A DNA stretch of 64,000 bases from Lunularia cruciata (Eukaryota > Streptophyta > Marchantiopsida > Lunulariales > Lunulariaceae), in NCBI GenBank assembly GCA_948567375.1, contig OX419756.1, positions 61,048,552 to 61,112,551 of the forward strand, written 5' to 3'. Numbering within the stretch: position 1 is the first letter of the stretch; every line of letters starts with the position of its first letter. The notes under the pieces were generated by a model that saw only the letters and a program-made list of their open reading frames with translations, made no database searches and had not been told where the DNA came from. Below, piece by piece: positions 17,005-29,377 of this stretch. Both the position numbers and the translations under genes were made by a program.

Positions 17005-20000
17005 ATGGGAACCTTCCGGTTTTCTTTGGCAAGGATGGAGAAGATGTGGAGGCCTTTGTGAGAGACTTCAAGAGAGCTTTCATAGGAAACAATGAGAGGA
17101 GGAAGAATGAGTGGGCCTCATTATTACCAAATTTCTTTGAGGATGTAGCACTTACATGGTATGAGTCAGAATACCAAAAGAGAGAGAGGAGAGATGGGGA
17201 AGAGGAGTCTTGGGAGACTTTGACTTTAGCACTCATTGAGAACTTTCTTCCTGATGAGAGTTATGAGAGATTGATGAGTGAGGTTACATTTCTCAAGCAA
17301 GGAGAAGGAGAGAAAGTGAGAGTCTATGTGGAAAGAGTGGAAAAGTTAGAGTCCAGATTTCGCATAGTGTTGAGGAAGGGTGGGGATGATGTGGAGACTA
17401 CAATGATTGGCATAGGGGCCATGCTCACCAAGAATTTTGTGGGAGGGTTGAGACCACAAATTAGAAGCAAGGTGAGATATGAAAAACGTTCTTCCAAGGT
17501 TGAAGCTATCAAGATTACTATTTGTATGGAGGAGAGTTTGGAAGGGGATGAGAGTGATTTGGTGGTGAAGGAGGTTGTGCATCCTCCTCAAGGCTACAAG
17601 TATGGTTGAACTTCTGATACTTTGGTGCCAAGGGTTGCACCACAAGTAGTAGTTGCTCCAGTTCTTGCACCTCTACCAAAGGATCCACTTCAAACCATCA
17701 CAGAACAACTTGCGGATCTCAAGATCAATGTGGTGCAACTATGGGAGAAGAGAGAGGTGGATCAGAATGTAGAGAGAGGGCCTAGGAGTTATGGAAACTA
17801 TCCATATAGAGGAGGCCAACCAGCCAACAATTTCAATGATAGAAATTGTTTTGGTTGTGGAGGAAGAGGCCATATCCAAAGGAATTGCCCAAATTCCACT
17901 TACCATGGAGGAAGGGGTTATGAGGGACCCAATAGAGGGAAAGAGGGAGGTAGTGAAACCCAAGTGGCTCCTAATCCAAACCAAGGTAAGGGGATAGCAT
18001 CCATAGATGTGGTGGAGAGCAAGTATGAGAAGGGAGAGTGCTCAAACTCCAAGAGTCTTAATTTGGAGCTTTTGGCACAAGAGAAGAAGAGAGCTCGTTT
18101 TGCAGAGGATGTTCACTCTTCTCAAGGATTTACTTCAAGCAAGGATACTACTATATCTAATAGGAGCACTCGCACCTCAACACCATAAACAACAAAGACT
18201 CCAAGGAAGAATTTGGGGATGGAGGACTTCTTGATCTCAAAGCAACAATGGAACTACAATGTGTTGGAGGATGTTGGTAGTCATAAGGCTAACATCATAG
18301 TTGGCCAATTAATAGCTTTGAACCCTACCTTGAGAAAGGAGCTTAGAGGTGGTTTGAGTTCTACAAGGAGCAAGAGGAAGAAGAAGGCAAAAGTTCCAGT
18401 ATCAATGGGGGTGGTGGATGCCAAGCCAGCACGATGGGAGGTTTGTGAATATGCCTCCAAGATTGATGTGAGAGTGAATGGTCACAACATCAAGGATGCA
18501 TTGGTTGATGGAGGATCAGTAGTAAATGCCATGTCAGAAAGGTTGATGAAGAAGTTGGGTATGATACCCTCAAGACCTTCAACATTTGTGGTGAGCATGG
18601 CAAACAAGCAACAAGTTTGACCAATAGGGGTGATGGATAAAGTGGTAGTTTCAGTTATGGGAGTTCAAAATCTCATGACTTTCCAAGTCTTGTAGGATTC
18701 AAGCTATGACTTACTTCTTGGGAGGCCATGGTTGAGAGCAACACGCACAACTGATCGATGGCACAAAGGGTACTTGAGGATTGGTCCATCAAACCATAGA
18801 GTCACAGTTCCTGTGACTAACACCACCAACACTTCACTTTCAGATACACCATCTTCTGATTATTGGGAATCAGATTCTGAAGAAGGAGCTTCAGGTGTGG
18901 ACACAAGCATGGAAGAGGAGACTTCCACGGAGGAGGATGAATCTGAATCTGATTCAGATGTGTATCCTTTGTGTGCTATGGATTTTGCACCTAAGCCAGA
19001 GGTTTTGAAGGACCCAGACAAATCACCATTGACACTTGAGGAGGTAGAGAGAAGGTTAGCTACCCTCAAGTATGGTCCAAATGTTACCAAGGAAGAGAAG
19101 GTGAGATTTGAGGAGATTTTCCACAAGTTCATCCATGTGTTTGCTTTCAGTTACAAGAATTTGAAGGAAGTCACCTTGGAGGAGCACAAGATAGAGGTGG
19201 AGTCACATGCAAGACCAATCCGCCAAAAGCAACGTCGCATTAGCCCACCAATATCTTTGGTTGTGAAGGAGTAGATTGATAAGCTCAAGGAGGCTAGATT
19301 TATCTTTGAGGTGGAGAATTCAGAATGGGTGTCTCCAATTGTCATTGTGAAGAAAAAGAATGGCAAGCTTCGGGTATGTGTGGATTACAAGAAGCTCAAT
19401 GTTGTTACCAAGAAGGACTACTACCCATTGCCATTCATTGATGATATCTTGGAGGAGGTTGCAGGTCATGAGAGGTACAGTTTTGGAGATGGTTATAGTG
19501 GATATAACCAAATCAAGATTGCACCAGAGCATCAACAACTCACCACATTCACCACACCTTGGGGAACTTACGCTTTCAAGGTCATGCCTTTTGGGCTTTG
19601 CAATGCTCCAGCCACATTCCAACGGTTCATGAACAAGGTATTTAAACCTTTCATTGGGAAATTTGTGAGAGACTTCATTGATGACTTTTGTGTCTATGGA
19701 AGCAAGGAGGAGCACTTTGAGCACCTTATCAAAGCTTGCAATGCTTGGATGAGGCAAATGCATCACTCAACCCAGAGAAGTGCATTTTTGGATGTGAAGA
19801 AGGTCTACTTTTGGGGCACATCATCTCCAAGGATGGAATAGCAGTTGATCCTGAGAAGGTGAGGAAAATCTCAGAACTTCCATTCCCTTCAAGCTTGACA
19901 AAATTACGCTTATTCTTGGGGATGGTTGGATACTATAGGAGGTTCATCTTCTCATTTTCCAACAAGGCTTATGCATTGACCATCTACATGAAGAAGAATG

Positions 20001-21819
20001 TAGATTACATGGTGATTTTGGAAGACAAGGAGGCTCTCAAAGCTTTTGAGGAGCTCAAGCAATCCCTTGTTGTAGCTCCAATTCTTGCTAAACCTGATTG
20101 GAGTAAGCCTTTCATCCTCTACACTGATGCTTCTAATGTAGCTATAGGATGCATTCTTAGTCAATTAGACCAAGATGTGCATGATCATCCAATAGCTTAT
20201 GCTAGTAGGCAGATGGTTTCAGCAGAGAAGAACTACTCTGTCACGGAGAGAAGGGTTGGCAGTGATCTTTGGTCTCAAGAAGTTTAGACACTACTTGATT
20301 GGAGGGAAAGCCACCATTGTCACGGATCATAAGGCTTTGAAGTACATCTTCAACAAGCCTAATGTTGAAGGGAGACTAGCAAGATGGATGATACACTTGT
20401 CTGAGTATGACTACACCATTGAGGATAGGCCAGGAAAGAAACATGCAAATGCTGATTTGTTATCTAGAGCCTATGATCATGATGGAGATGAGCCAGTGGA
20501 TGATTCCTTCCCGGATGTGGAGCTCATGACAATCTCAGTCACTCAAGAGGTTCCAATGGAGTATAAGGAGATTGTGGACTTTGTGACAAGAGGTAACTAT
20601 CCAAAAGGGATGCATGCTAGGGAGAGGAAGGCCCTTGCAGCAAGATCTAGACCTTACACAATGGTGGAGGATATTCTTTTTCACGAAGGAGCAGATGGTC
20701 TACTTCAAAGAGCAATGGGTAAGGAAGAGTCTATCCTACTCATAAAGGAGTTTCATGAAGATTTAGTATGTGGAGGACACTTTGCAGGAAAGGTGACTGC
20801 TTTCAAGATTCTAGATGCAGGTTACCATTGGAGAGGGATTTTCAAGGATTGTCTTGATTATTGCAAAACTTGTCATGTTTGTCAAGCTTTTGCTAGAAAG
20901 TCTACATCCACTCCATCACTTAGATCAATTCCATTGCTAGGACCTTTTGAGAAGTGGGGAATTGATTTTGGAGGTCCTCTCAATAGAACCCCAAGGAACA
21001 ATCGGTACATTGTGGTAGTTACTGATTACCTTACCAAGTGGGTTGAGGCTAGACCATTGAGGGACAAGAATGAAGATGAAGTGGGTAGATTTCTTTATGA
21101 ACGCATTATCACTAGGTTTGGATGCCCTTGGAGTTGGTTTCTGATAGAGGAGGAGAGTTTATAGGAAGCATTACTATAGCCATGCTACGACATTTCTCTA
21201 TCACACATAGAGTAACTACATCCTATAAGCCAAATTCCAATGGCTTGGCAGAGAGAACCAATCAGACATGATGTTGGCCAAAGATGCAGAAATGGAGGGA
21301 GCTAAACATCATTGGGACAAGAGGATTCATGCAGTTTTGTGGGAGTATAGGACAACCATGAAGACTTCCACCGGATATTCTCCATTTCAATTGGTGTATG
21401 GTATTGAGTCTACCTTACCTATTCACTTTGATCTTCCTACCTTCCAAAGCATTCATAGGAGATTGAAGAAAGCACAAGGAGGTGATGCAGAGAAGTCAAG
21501 GAAGGATCAACTCATGGAGTTGGAAGAGGCAAGAGCAATTGCTATGGTTTGAGTGAAGCAAGCCCAAAGGAAACAGAAGGAGAGCTATGACAAGAGGCAA
21601 GGCAAGAAGAAGGTGAAGAATTTCAAAGAAGGTGATTGGGTAATGTTGTTTGATTCCATTCGATTCAAGAGAGTGCAAAAGAAGTTTTTGCCTAAGTACT
21701 TTGGACCTTTCATAGTGGAGAAGGTGTGGGGAAATTACACCTATGATCTCAAGGGGTTGGGAGGAAGACACTTTGATAGGATTAACCATGATAAGTTGAA
21801 GATGTACCATAGAAGGTAG
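17005..21819 (+). pseudogene. Gag-Pol of element B, broken
   Basis: Collinear with the A polyprotein. ATG at 17005 is followed at once by a one-base loss relative to A. In-frame stops occur near 17607, 18186, 18618, 18693, 19272 and 21550; frame changes occur near 19735, 20250, 21130 (one base lost) and 21265 (a short deletion). Still readable: CFGCGGRGHIQRNC knuckle (about 17850), protease box ALVDGGS (about 18500), RT FIDDF (about 19680), RNase H TDAS (about 20125), integrase CHVC (about 20875) and the SDRGGEF block with the normal Asp (about 21140). It therefore gives the ancestral state for two residues changed in A. Confidence 0.92.
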
Positions 21820-21852
21820 AGAGACCTTCACTTTGAGGACAAAGTAAAAACT

Positions 21853-21867
21853 TAGTCTGGGGGTAAA
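21853..21867 (+). other. Polypurine tract of element B
   Basis: Reads TAGTCTGGGGGTAAA directly before the right LTR. Confidence 0.75.
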
Positions 21868-22559
21868 TGTAACACCCATTTGTGCATGTGTGTGGTATTG
21901 TGATATTTAGCTTGGTATTACAAGTACTTAAGAGATATTATTTATATAGAGATAAAGGATGATTCTATATTAGTCATGGTTAGGTAAAGTTAGTCATAGC
22001 TAAGATAGAGGGGACTTTACTTTAGAGGAAGTAGAAAAGATGAGCACCACTATTTTGGATTTTAGTGTGTTGACTTGGTATTATTCCTATGTGTTTGGCT
22101 TTGAGGAAAGAGTTGAGAACTCTTGGGCCCGCAAGCCTTTTTATTTTGGATTCTTCTTTAGTCCAAGGATAGCCCATGTGAAGGAATCCTTGCTTTAGTG
22201 GTTGAGTCAAGATAAGACCACATGCTTAGGGGAATAAGCCCATGTGAATGGATATTCCTTTCTACTTTTTAACTTAACTTGACTTTTAGTCTAGTAACTT
22301 GAGTTACTACGATAATGAGTAACTTTGGTACGTAACTATTTCACAAGTATATAAACAAGGGATGAGTAGGTACTCATCAACCTTTCATTTGCAACTATCT
22401 CTCTCATATTGAGTTCTCTAGTGAGCAATGTCTTGAGTCTTGGAGTGTTAGCCTTGGAGGAGTATGATGGAGTTGGGGTTCCTTGCCTTCTTAGTCCATG
22501 ATGCGCTACCATAATAGCCACCAAAGGTTCATCCTGAGTGAGAGATAGGCCGGCTCACA
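21868..22559 (+). repeat. 3' LTR of element B
   Basis: 692 bp, TGTAACACCC to GGCTCACA, with intact ends unlike the left LTR. Confidence 0.92.
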
Positions 22560-23764
22560 GACCAAAGAAAGATGGTGTTGCATTTCCATCCCAGATTATG
22601 AAAGACTATAGATGGCGAGGAACAGCAGTATAAGAAGCAAAGAGCCAAAGCAAGTTGAGAAATCCAAAGTCTTGAGTGAGGTAGAGTATTTGTCACGGGT
22701 GGTTTGTCCTTGCTAGTATAGTTACAAAAGAAGCAAGATGAATTGAAGCACGATCACTCAAGAGTGAAGGACAAATTGGCAATAGTACGATATATGAGTA
22801 ATGAAACTTTGGAGTTGAAAAGAAGATGAGTCAAGGAGAGCGGGAGTAAGTAGAGTTGAGGAGAAAGGAGATTGAGAGTCTGATGAAGGACTTTGCGAAG
22901 AGGGGGAAAGCCATGGCAAAGCAAGAAGAAGATTGGAAGGAGCAATTAGTGAAGTCTGAGGCCTTGTGGGCAGAAGTGCATGATACATGCATAGAAGTTA
23001 TTCATTTGAAGGCCATGGCTGCTGTTATGGGTCAAGAGTTGGAGAGTTTGAAGGCCAGTGCAGCAGAGATAGATTTGGCTTGGCAATGAGAGTTGGCCAC
23101 GCTCAATAGAGAAGAAGAACAATTGCAAGGGTTTGTCAGAGGAATGGAAGAATAGCTTTGATAGAGTGTGAAGGAGAAGGAAATGCTAAAGGGCAAGTTG
23201 GAAGATGAAGTAAAGATGCATTGGGAAGAATTGTTAGCAGAGAGAGAGAAGCTGCAAATGTCAAGACAAGATGCATGCAAAGACGTCCTTGTTAGAATGA
23301 AAGCAATGTTAGGGACAATGTCTAAAGTCTAGTTGGAGGAAGCAAGACTACACAAGTTAAAGTTGTTAGTGCAAGAAACAAGGAAGAAGAAAGCAAAGAA
23401 CATCAAATTGAACCAATTGTTGATTTGCTTACAAGATCGAGTAGATAGGAAGATATTAGAAGCAGAAGACAATGTGTATCTTGGATTAGACTTAGTACAT
23501 TCAGAATTGGAGAGACTTTGTAGTGCTAAGAGGTTGGAAGTGAAGTCCGAAGTAAGAGAATTAGAAGTGCAAGTGTCTTTAGATTTATCACTTGTGACTT
23601 TAGAGAAGAGTGGGTTGGGAGATAAGGAGTTAGATAAGTTACCCTCTAGTGCGATTGCAATTTGTAGTGAAGAGGTAGTAGAAATAACAGAGGACTTTGT
23701 AGAATTAGATAGGAGGATAGAGGAGGATAGAGGACCCATAGAATTAGATAGACCTAAAGTTTAG
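22560..23764 (+). pseudogene. Family E coiled-coil ORF (E2)
   Basis: Plus-strand copy, cut at its 5' end by the B LTR. Open pieces 22856-23089 (77 codons) and 23333-23764 (143 codons) with stops between, for example at 23088 and 23153. Reads VEYLSRVVCP near 22680, matching VEYLQEIVCP in the best copy (50860-52640), then long Glu/Lys/Leu helical sequence with EEARLHKLK near 23335 and VDRKILE near 23445. No transmembrane segment is seen, which argues against an env-like protein. It is followed by the E LTR, as in the other copies. Confidence 0.78.
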
Positions 23765-23829
23765 GAGATGAAGGGTCCTTCTTTGGTATTCTTTGGGATG
23801 TAGAGGTAGACATCGGATCGGATTAGGAC

Positions 23830-24618
23830 CAGTTTTGAGATTTTGACAGGCAGATATGAAGAAGTGCATTGTCATTTTGGATCTGTAGATTATTATAGGT
23901 AGTTAGGAAACAATTTAGGGAGTTAGATAACTATCAAGTGATTTGCCAATGTAAATGGTGGTGTTCATAGTACCATTTTTTTTAGTGCTCATAATTCTGA
24001 GAATAGATAAAGTGAAGTGCTGATTTCAATGCTTGTTGCTTGAGCTTGAAAATCAACTCTATGTCTCTATTTGTGAGTGTTGAGAGAATTTTGAAGTGCA
24101 AGTCATTGTGTTTGTTGGATGTTGGATGCAACCTTGATCTTCATTCAGTATGTTTGATCTTGAGTGAAGTGCAATCAAAGCAAAACCTTGACAAATCTGA
24201 AGGGAACTGTAGTGTTGGTAGTATTTTGCATTTGTGAGTACAACGCTAAGTTGATGTGAAGCATTTTTTATCAAGGAAGTTGTGCATTCAATGGAGGGGT
24301 GGAACACAATTCTAAGGCAAAGTTTATTTGTAGTGAAGTGCCATTTTTGGGAGAGACTAAATTGTCACAATCAAGATTGTTTGGAAAGATTTGAAAGATT
24401 TGTGATTATGGGTGACAAATTGTTGTGACAAGATTGGGAGTCAATGCTTGTTACTCTCTTCTAGGTGTGGTTTCTACCCAAGAGACTAAAGAAGAATTAA
24501 GAAGAGCCACATTTGTGATATTTGACTTTGTATTTGGAAATTTTTTGACCAATATCACTATGGGAACAAACTTTACTTACCTGATTACCGCAAAAGTGAT
24601 ATTTTCCGGGTTGTCATA
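23830..24618 (+). repeat. Family E 3' LTR (E2)
   Basis: Follows the coiled-coil ORF and ends CCGGGTTGTCATA at 24618 (other copies end TTGTCACA in this orientation). It contains the stretch on cAAGCATTGACTCCC-type sequence near 24430 shared with 29378-30150, 38304-38515 and 44415-44674. The inner boundary is set only by similarity. Confidence 0.7.
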
Positions 24619-24699
24619 GGAGCTATCTCAACAACCAACCTCAGCAATCAAGGTACTTGGAGAGTTATGCATGCTGATGATACCAATTCCAATCAACAA

Positions 24700-25540
24700 C
24701 CAAGCCATGTTGTTACTACAAATGAAGAAGATATGCAACATCTCCTACTTCTCTCCCAAGACCAATCTCCAATTTGACTCAATCCATGAGCCAGATTTCC
24801 TCTCTTCTCTTTTGCCTTAGGATAGTCTTTGCAATTATTGTAGTGATTTCTACCATGAACCCTAGAAAACTCAAGGTCCTATTCCATGCCAAAAAGGCAA
24901 TACAAATCCTGCTCAAGACTTCAATCCTTGCCACTACATCTAATCTCCAAATTGTAGGACTCCTTATCAAACTCTACTTGCTACCCTTTGCTATCATGTG
25001 TTTCTTCACCCTTGGCCTTTGAAAGATCAAACTCTCCCCGAAGCTTGAGATTCTTACTCCTTCAAGGTAACTATTGAAAAGCATAGGATATCATTATGAC
25101 ATTTCAGAACTTCCTCAATGAAGTCTTAATCTTATAGTATTTCACTATATGGTCATTCTTCAATCTGTCTTCAATTAACACTCAACGATTGTACGTGTTT
25201 GGTTTCTATCACTCTCAATGTTATCTTGATCCCAAAGTAGCCATTTTCTTTACTCGTACTTTCTTGCTTTGCTAGACCCAAAGGAAATTTATTATAGGTT
25301 CCTCCAATTGGGTTGCACATCCCAATGCAAAGTAACCTTAATTTTGGGTCTATCATTCTGTAAGTCCGACCCAAGTCCTTCTAACTTTGACAAAGTCAAC
25401 TTCTTTGGGTCTGCTCGAATTACACAATTCTACTCTTTTCTTCTTCATTAGGCTGCAATTTGGCTCCAACAATATACTTAATCTTTAAAAATTATCAAAA
25501 AAATGAAAAATGTGGGTACCACATACTCCTTCCCTCAAAT
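24700..25540 (-). pseudogene. Family E post-pol segment
   Basis: Minus-strand open piece 24779-24970 (63 codons: IWRLDVVARIEVLSRI, then AFLAWNRTLSFLGFM) matches 32349-32663 (IWRLDEVDKIRVLSR, IFLAWNYNLSFLVFM) and the decayed sequence at 62160-62700. In those copies it lies upstream of the coiled-coil ORF. No known family recognised; possibly the N-terminal part of the same extra ORF. All copies are broken. Confidence 0.55.
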
Positions 25541-25549
25541 GTGAGTATT

Positions 25550-27480
25550 CCTACAAACATTGGCTCTCTTTTCTTTACATGTTTGAGTCCACGGTCCAAT
25601 ATTTTTGGACTCTCCACCCATTCACTTAAGTGGCAAATGGGTTTCCTTCTAGATCTTCAAGTTAAAGAGAACAATTTTCATAGATGTGCGTCACTTGATA
25701 TGGCTCATCCACCTTAAGTGCAACTTGCATAAGAAAACTATTTGGTGATTGTCATATAACAAAACCAAATCTCCCTCCCAAATAGACATAGGCTTTATTT
25801 GCTTATCATGCCTGACTTTCCATTGCTTTTGTAGTTCCTTTGTGGTTTGCATTGCATTTTCTCTTTTCTTTTCTAACTACATCAATTGATGGATCTAAAG
25901 ATCCTAAATTTCTTCCTTTGACAATTATTCCACACAAAGGATCCAATATGATGGTACTTCAAATTTAATTGGAAGTATGGGATACAATTTGTATGTCAAG
26001 AAATATGGAGTCTGCTTGGTTGTAATATTTTTGGTGGTTTTGTATGCACACAAAGCTACAAGTAGCTTTGTGTCCCAATTGTAGCCATAGTTGACAATCA
26101 CCTCATTCAAAATTTTACATAACAACCCATTCACCTTTCCTATCCATACATTCATTTTTGGGTTGTAAGGTGTCATCTTTTGATGTTTGATTTGGAAGTA
26201 CTTGGTTAACACCTACACCAGTGAGTTAAAAAAAGAGCCCCTTGGTCATTGACTAATTCCAAAGAACATCTATAACATGAAATGATGTCTTGGAAGAAAA
26301 ATTATGCAGCAATTTCCACATCATCTTGGAGTTGCCTCAACTTCAACCATCTTGGTAGCATAATTAGTGTAGGCCAAGATGTATTTCTTTCTCATGAATT
26401 GGATCAATGGTTGAATTGCATCCACAAAATCAATTCCCCATTTCTCAAATGGGGCCAATGGCAGAATTGGTCTCAAAGGCCACTAAGAAGTAGCTGTTTC
26501 CTTTCTTTCTTGCTAACAAGCATCACAACTTCAGATATGGGCTTGAGTATACTTATACATCATAGTCCACTAGTACTCCACTACAAGAATTTTCTTTACT
26601 GTATTCTTCACTGCATAGTGTACTCCTGATGCTTCTAAGTGAAAGGACTCAATTACTCCTCCAACTTCGTATGCTTCCAAGCATCTCCAAAGTACTTCAT
26701 CTTCACCTATTTTAATTAAATGTTTTGTTTCAGCTGGCACGGTCCCATTTTCTTGAAGAATATTTCCCTCTACTTTGGGTCCGGTCTTTCAAGACACTAG
26801 CAAGTATTAGGTAATAATATTTGGCTGCATACCTTGTACTTTTCATTGCCATTAAATGATTAAATTCTCCTTAGGAAACTGATCATCCACTTCCAAATCC
26901 TGGTCTTGAGTCTCAAACCTGGACAAGAAGTCCGCATTTGAATGTAAAGCTCCCTTTCTTACTTGTATAGTGTATATGAATTCTTGTAACAACAAGATAA
27001 CATCTTGCAATTTGCCCAAGCAAGTCCACCGTCTTGACCAAATATTGCAATGGTCCACATGGAAGACAAATTCATATCCCAACAAATAGTGGCACATTTG
27101 TTTTGCAGGCATACACCATTTTAGGGCTTCTCTTTTAGTAGTAGTGTAGTATTTTTTTCAACTAAAAGTTGTTGATTGGCATAATAAATTAGATAGTCAT
27201 TCTTCTTCTCATCCTTTTGACTTAGGACTACTCCAATTGCCATGCATGAGCTGTTCATATACACATGAAAAAGGACATTCCAATTCAGAGCCATCATAAC
27301 TTGGAGCCCTCATAATTGGTGCTTCCACAAGTTTCTTCTTCAACACTTGGAAAGCTTCTTCTTGTTCTACAAATAGTCTTTGGAAGTCTTTAGCAACTTT
27401 GTGAAAGGTGCAGCTAGCACCATATAATTTGACACAAAGCATCTATAGTATCCTATAGGTCCCAAGAAGGCTATCTTAAA
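25550..27480 (-). pseudogene. Family E pol remnant (RT, RNase H, integrase)
   Basis: Minus-strand pol. RT tail at 27209-27442. RNase H end at 26852-27112, with VDHCNI (from a TDH block) and HSNADFLSRF. Integrase around 26212-26700, with TPYNPKMNVWIGKVN at 25925-26212 corresponding to the TPYHPQ-NGQVE block. Many stops. The order matches a gypsy pol. No chromodomain seen after integrase; instead the post-pol segment follows. Confidence 0.75.
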
Positions 27481-27499
27481 GTCTCTCAACACTCCAACC

Positions 27500-29345
27500 T
27501 TACTTTGGGTTGCTTCAAGATGGTGACCAGAGTACTAAGGGTCTAAACCTAAAGTACTTTGGTTTTACCCACCTTGGCTTGAATCAGATCCTTGACTTTG
27601 GATTGGATGTCAGCCGCAAAACTAGAGGCTTTGTCTTTGGGTCCTCCTCCAAATCATCTCCCGAGTTCTTTGTACCACCTCTTGGATTTCCTTTTGCAAG
27701 GCTTTAGCTTTGGCTTTTGCCATAATTTTCTCTTCCTTCACAAATAGGATTGCTTTAGGACGTAGTCGCTCTGCCTTTCTTGAAGATGAAGAAGAAGTGC
27801 TTCAAGATCACACTTCTTCTTTCTTGAGCGTGTTTCAACTCTCAACAGTTCAAGATCCGGCCATTCCCCTTCTAGAGCCAGACTACCTTCTTGAGGCCTC
27901 TCTTCCTCAAGAGTTATGCAATTTATAATAGCATCTCCTTTTGACTATAGCACAACTCACTCAATCAGAGTCTGAACCCTAAACCCAATTATGTGGATCT
28001 TACAATCTGCAAACTCTTTAATGAGAGTCTCCAGCTTAGTGTCTATTTTATATATAGTTTTTGTTGGAGGGGTCAATACTTCCATTCCTCCTTGCCTTCT
28101 GGTTCTTCTTGGCTTTATATCTTCTTTGGATTCCAAAGAAGAATTGGATGATGTGGGGGATTCTTCCAAAGAAGGGAAGGTAATGTGAGAAGCCCTATAT
28201 CTTGGCTTCTTGCCTTTCTTCTCTTGGTTTCTTTTGTTACTGAAAAATGAGAGTGGTCTGCCTCATATTGGGTAACATGCTTGAGTGCCTTGTCCAAGGA
28301 AGTTACATTCCTCTCCCTTGCAAAAATACAATTCTGTGGTGACAATCTATCAAGGAACTAGGTAATGGCTTGGGCATCAAAGTAACCCATCACACCAGAT
28401 TGCTTTGGCACTTGGTCCAGCAGAGCCATGAACCTCTGAGAGTAGTCTCTCAACTTCTTGTTCTTGCTCCGTCTAATCATTGAGTGTTGTAAAGACACTT
28501 GTATCAAAGTCAAACTCTTAAAATTGTTCCAAGAAGTTGTCTTGCAAGTCTGTCCAATTGGCTGGTCAGAACCCCTCTAGGTTACATGGGTATACTAGCT
28601 CCTTGCTTTCTTTTGGAGCAGACTTGGGAACATGCGCATTGTCATGTTCCTTGTTGCCAAAGGAGATCACTTCAAACTCCTCGATGAACTCATCAAGATC
28701 TTCATCACATTCTGTTCTGGTATGCTTGTTTGGTGATGGGTAGAGATAGCATGTTGTAGTCTGATGAGTAGGCTATAGTAGTGCCAAAATGGTTTGGCCC
28801 AAGGTACTAGTTGGTGAGCGTGCATCTTATTCAGCCCAAGGGTTTCAAGGTACCAAATTCAACATTGGGTCTTTGTCAACCAGTTCTTCTTCTTAGGGTA
28901 CTTCAACTACAATCTGAGGTGGAGGAAGAGAGTCAATAGTGTCAAATTTTTCTTTAAGATCCCTTCAAACTAGTCAAGGAATTACATCTAAGATGTATTG
29001 ACACTCTTCTTTTATCAAAACTTGTGTTGTCTTCTCACAAATAAATTCTTTGAAATAACTGGCTCTCTTGACAACTTTGAGGAAGTCTATCCACTAAAGT
29101 AGACTCACCACCCAATTTACTTTCTTATGTTTGAGTTCTTTCAAGACTTCTTGAACTTCATGAAAAATTTGTAAACCCAATGCCTCTTCAAATGCTTCAC
29201 TAGTGAATTGGACCTTTTGACATTCATCTTCTTCACATGTAAAGTTCATCTACAAGCCCTCTCTTCCTGTTGTTCTCTTGATGCAAACATTTGTATTGGT
29301 CAGAAAATCAGCTTAGGATTTGGCTTTGTATTCTTCCACTCCCAA
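27500..29345 (-). pseudogene. Family E gag region remnant
   Basis: Between pol and the PBS on the minus strand. Short open pieces only (28115-28345, 27957-28169). One reads NVTSLDKALKHVTQYEADHS, a charged helical stretch as in Tat/Athila Gag proteins. No complete CCHC knuckle found. The assignment rests mainly on position between the PBS and pol. Confidence 0.5.
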
Positions 29346-29351
29346 GAGTAT

Positions 29352-29368
29352 AACTCCGGTAGTGGCAC
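29352..29368 (-). other. PBS-like site of family E
   Basis: Minus strand GTGCCACTACCGGAGTT, just inside the LTR. It resembles the GCGCCGTTGCCGGGG-type PBS of Tat/Athila elements, with changes mostly of C-to-T or G-to-A type. Confidence 0.5.
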
Positions 29369-29377
29369 AAAAAATCA

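Larger units (their letters stand above)
14748..22559 (+). mobile_element. Element B: decayed A-family retrotransposon, opposite strand
   Basis: Same family and layout as A but on the plus strand: LTR, PBS, leader ORF, ORF1, gag-pol, polypurine tract, LTR. The LTRs differ at roughly 25-30 sites in ~690 bp, so it is older than A. The left LTR starts TATAACACCC instead of TGTAACACCC. No direct target repeat adjoins the two ends; GACCA follows the right end and also occurs eight bases before the left LTR (14735-14739). Left flank is C1, right flank is a family E ORF cut short, so a rearrangement or LTR recombination is possible. Confidence 0.93.

Noticed and set aside
22560-24618. Env-like protein after pol in family E
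   Set aside because: No signal peptide, membrane segment or furin-like site in any copy; only coiled coil with basic patches.
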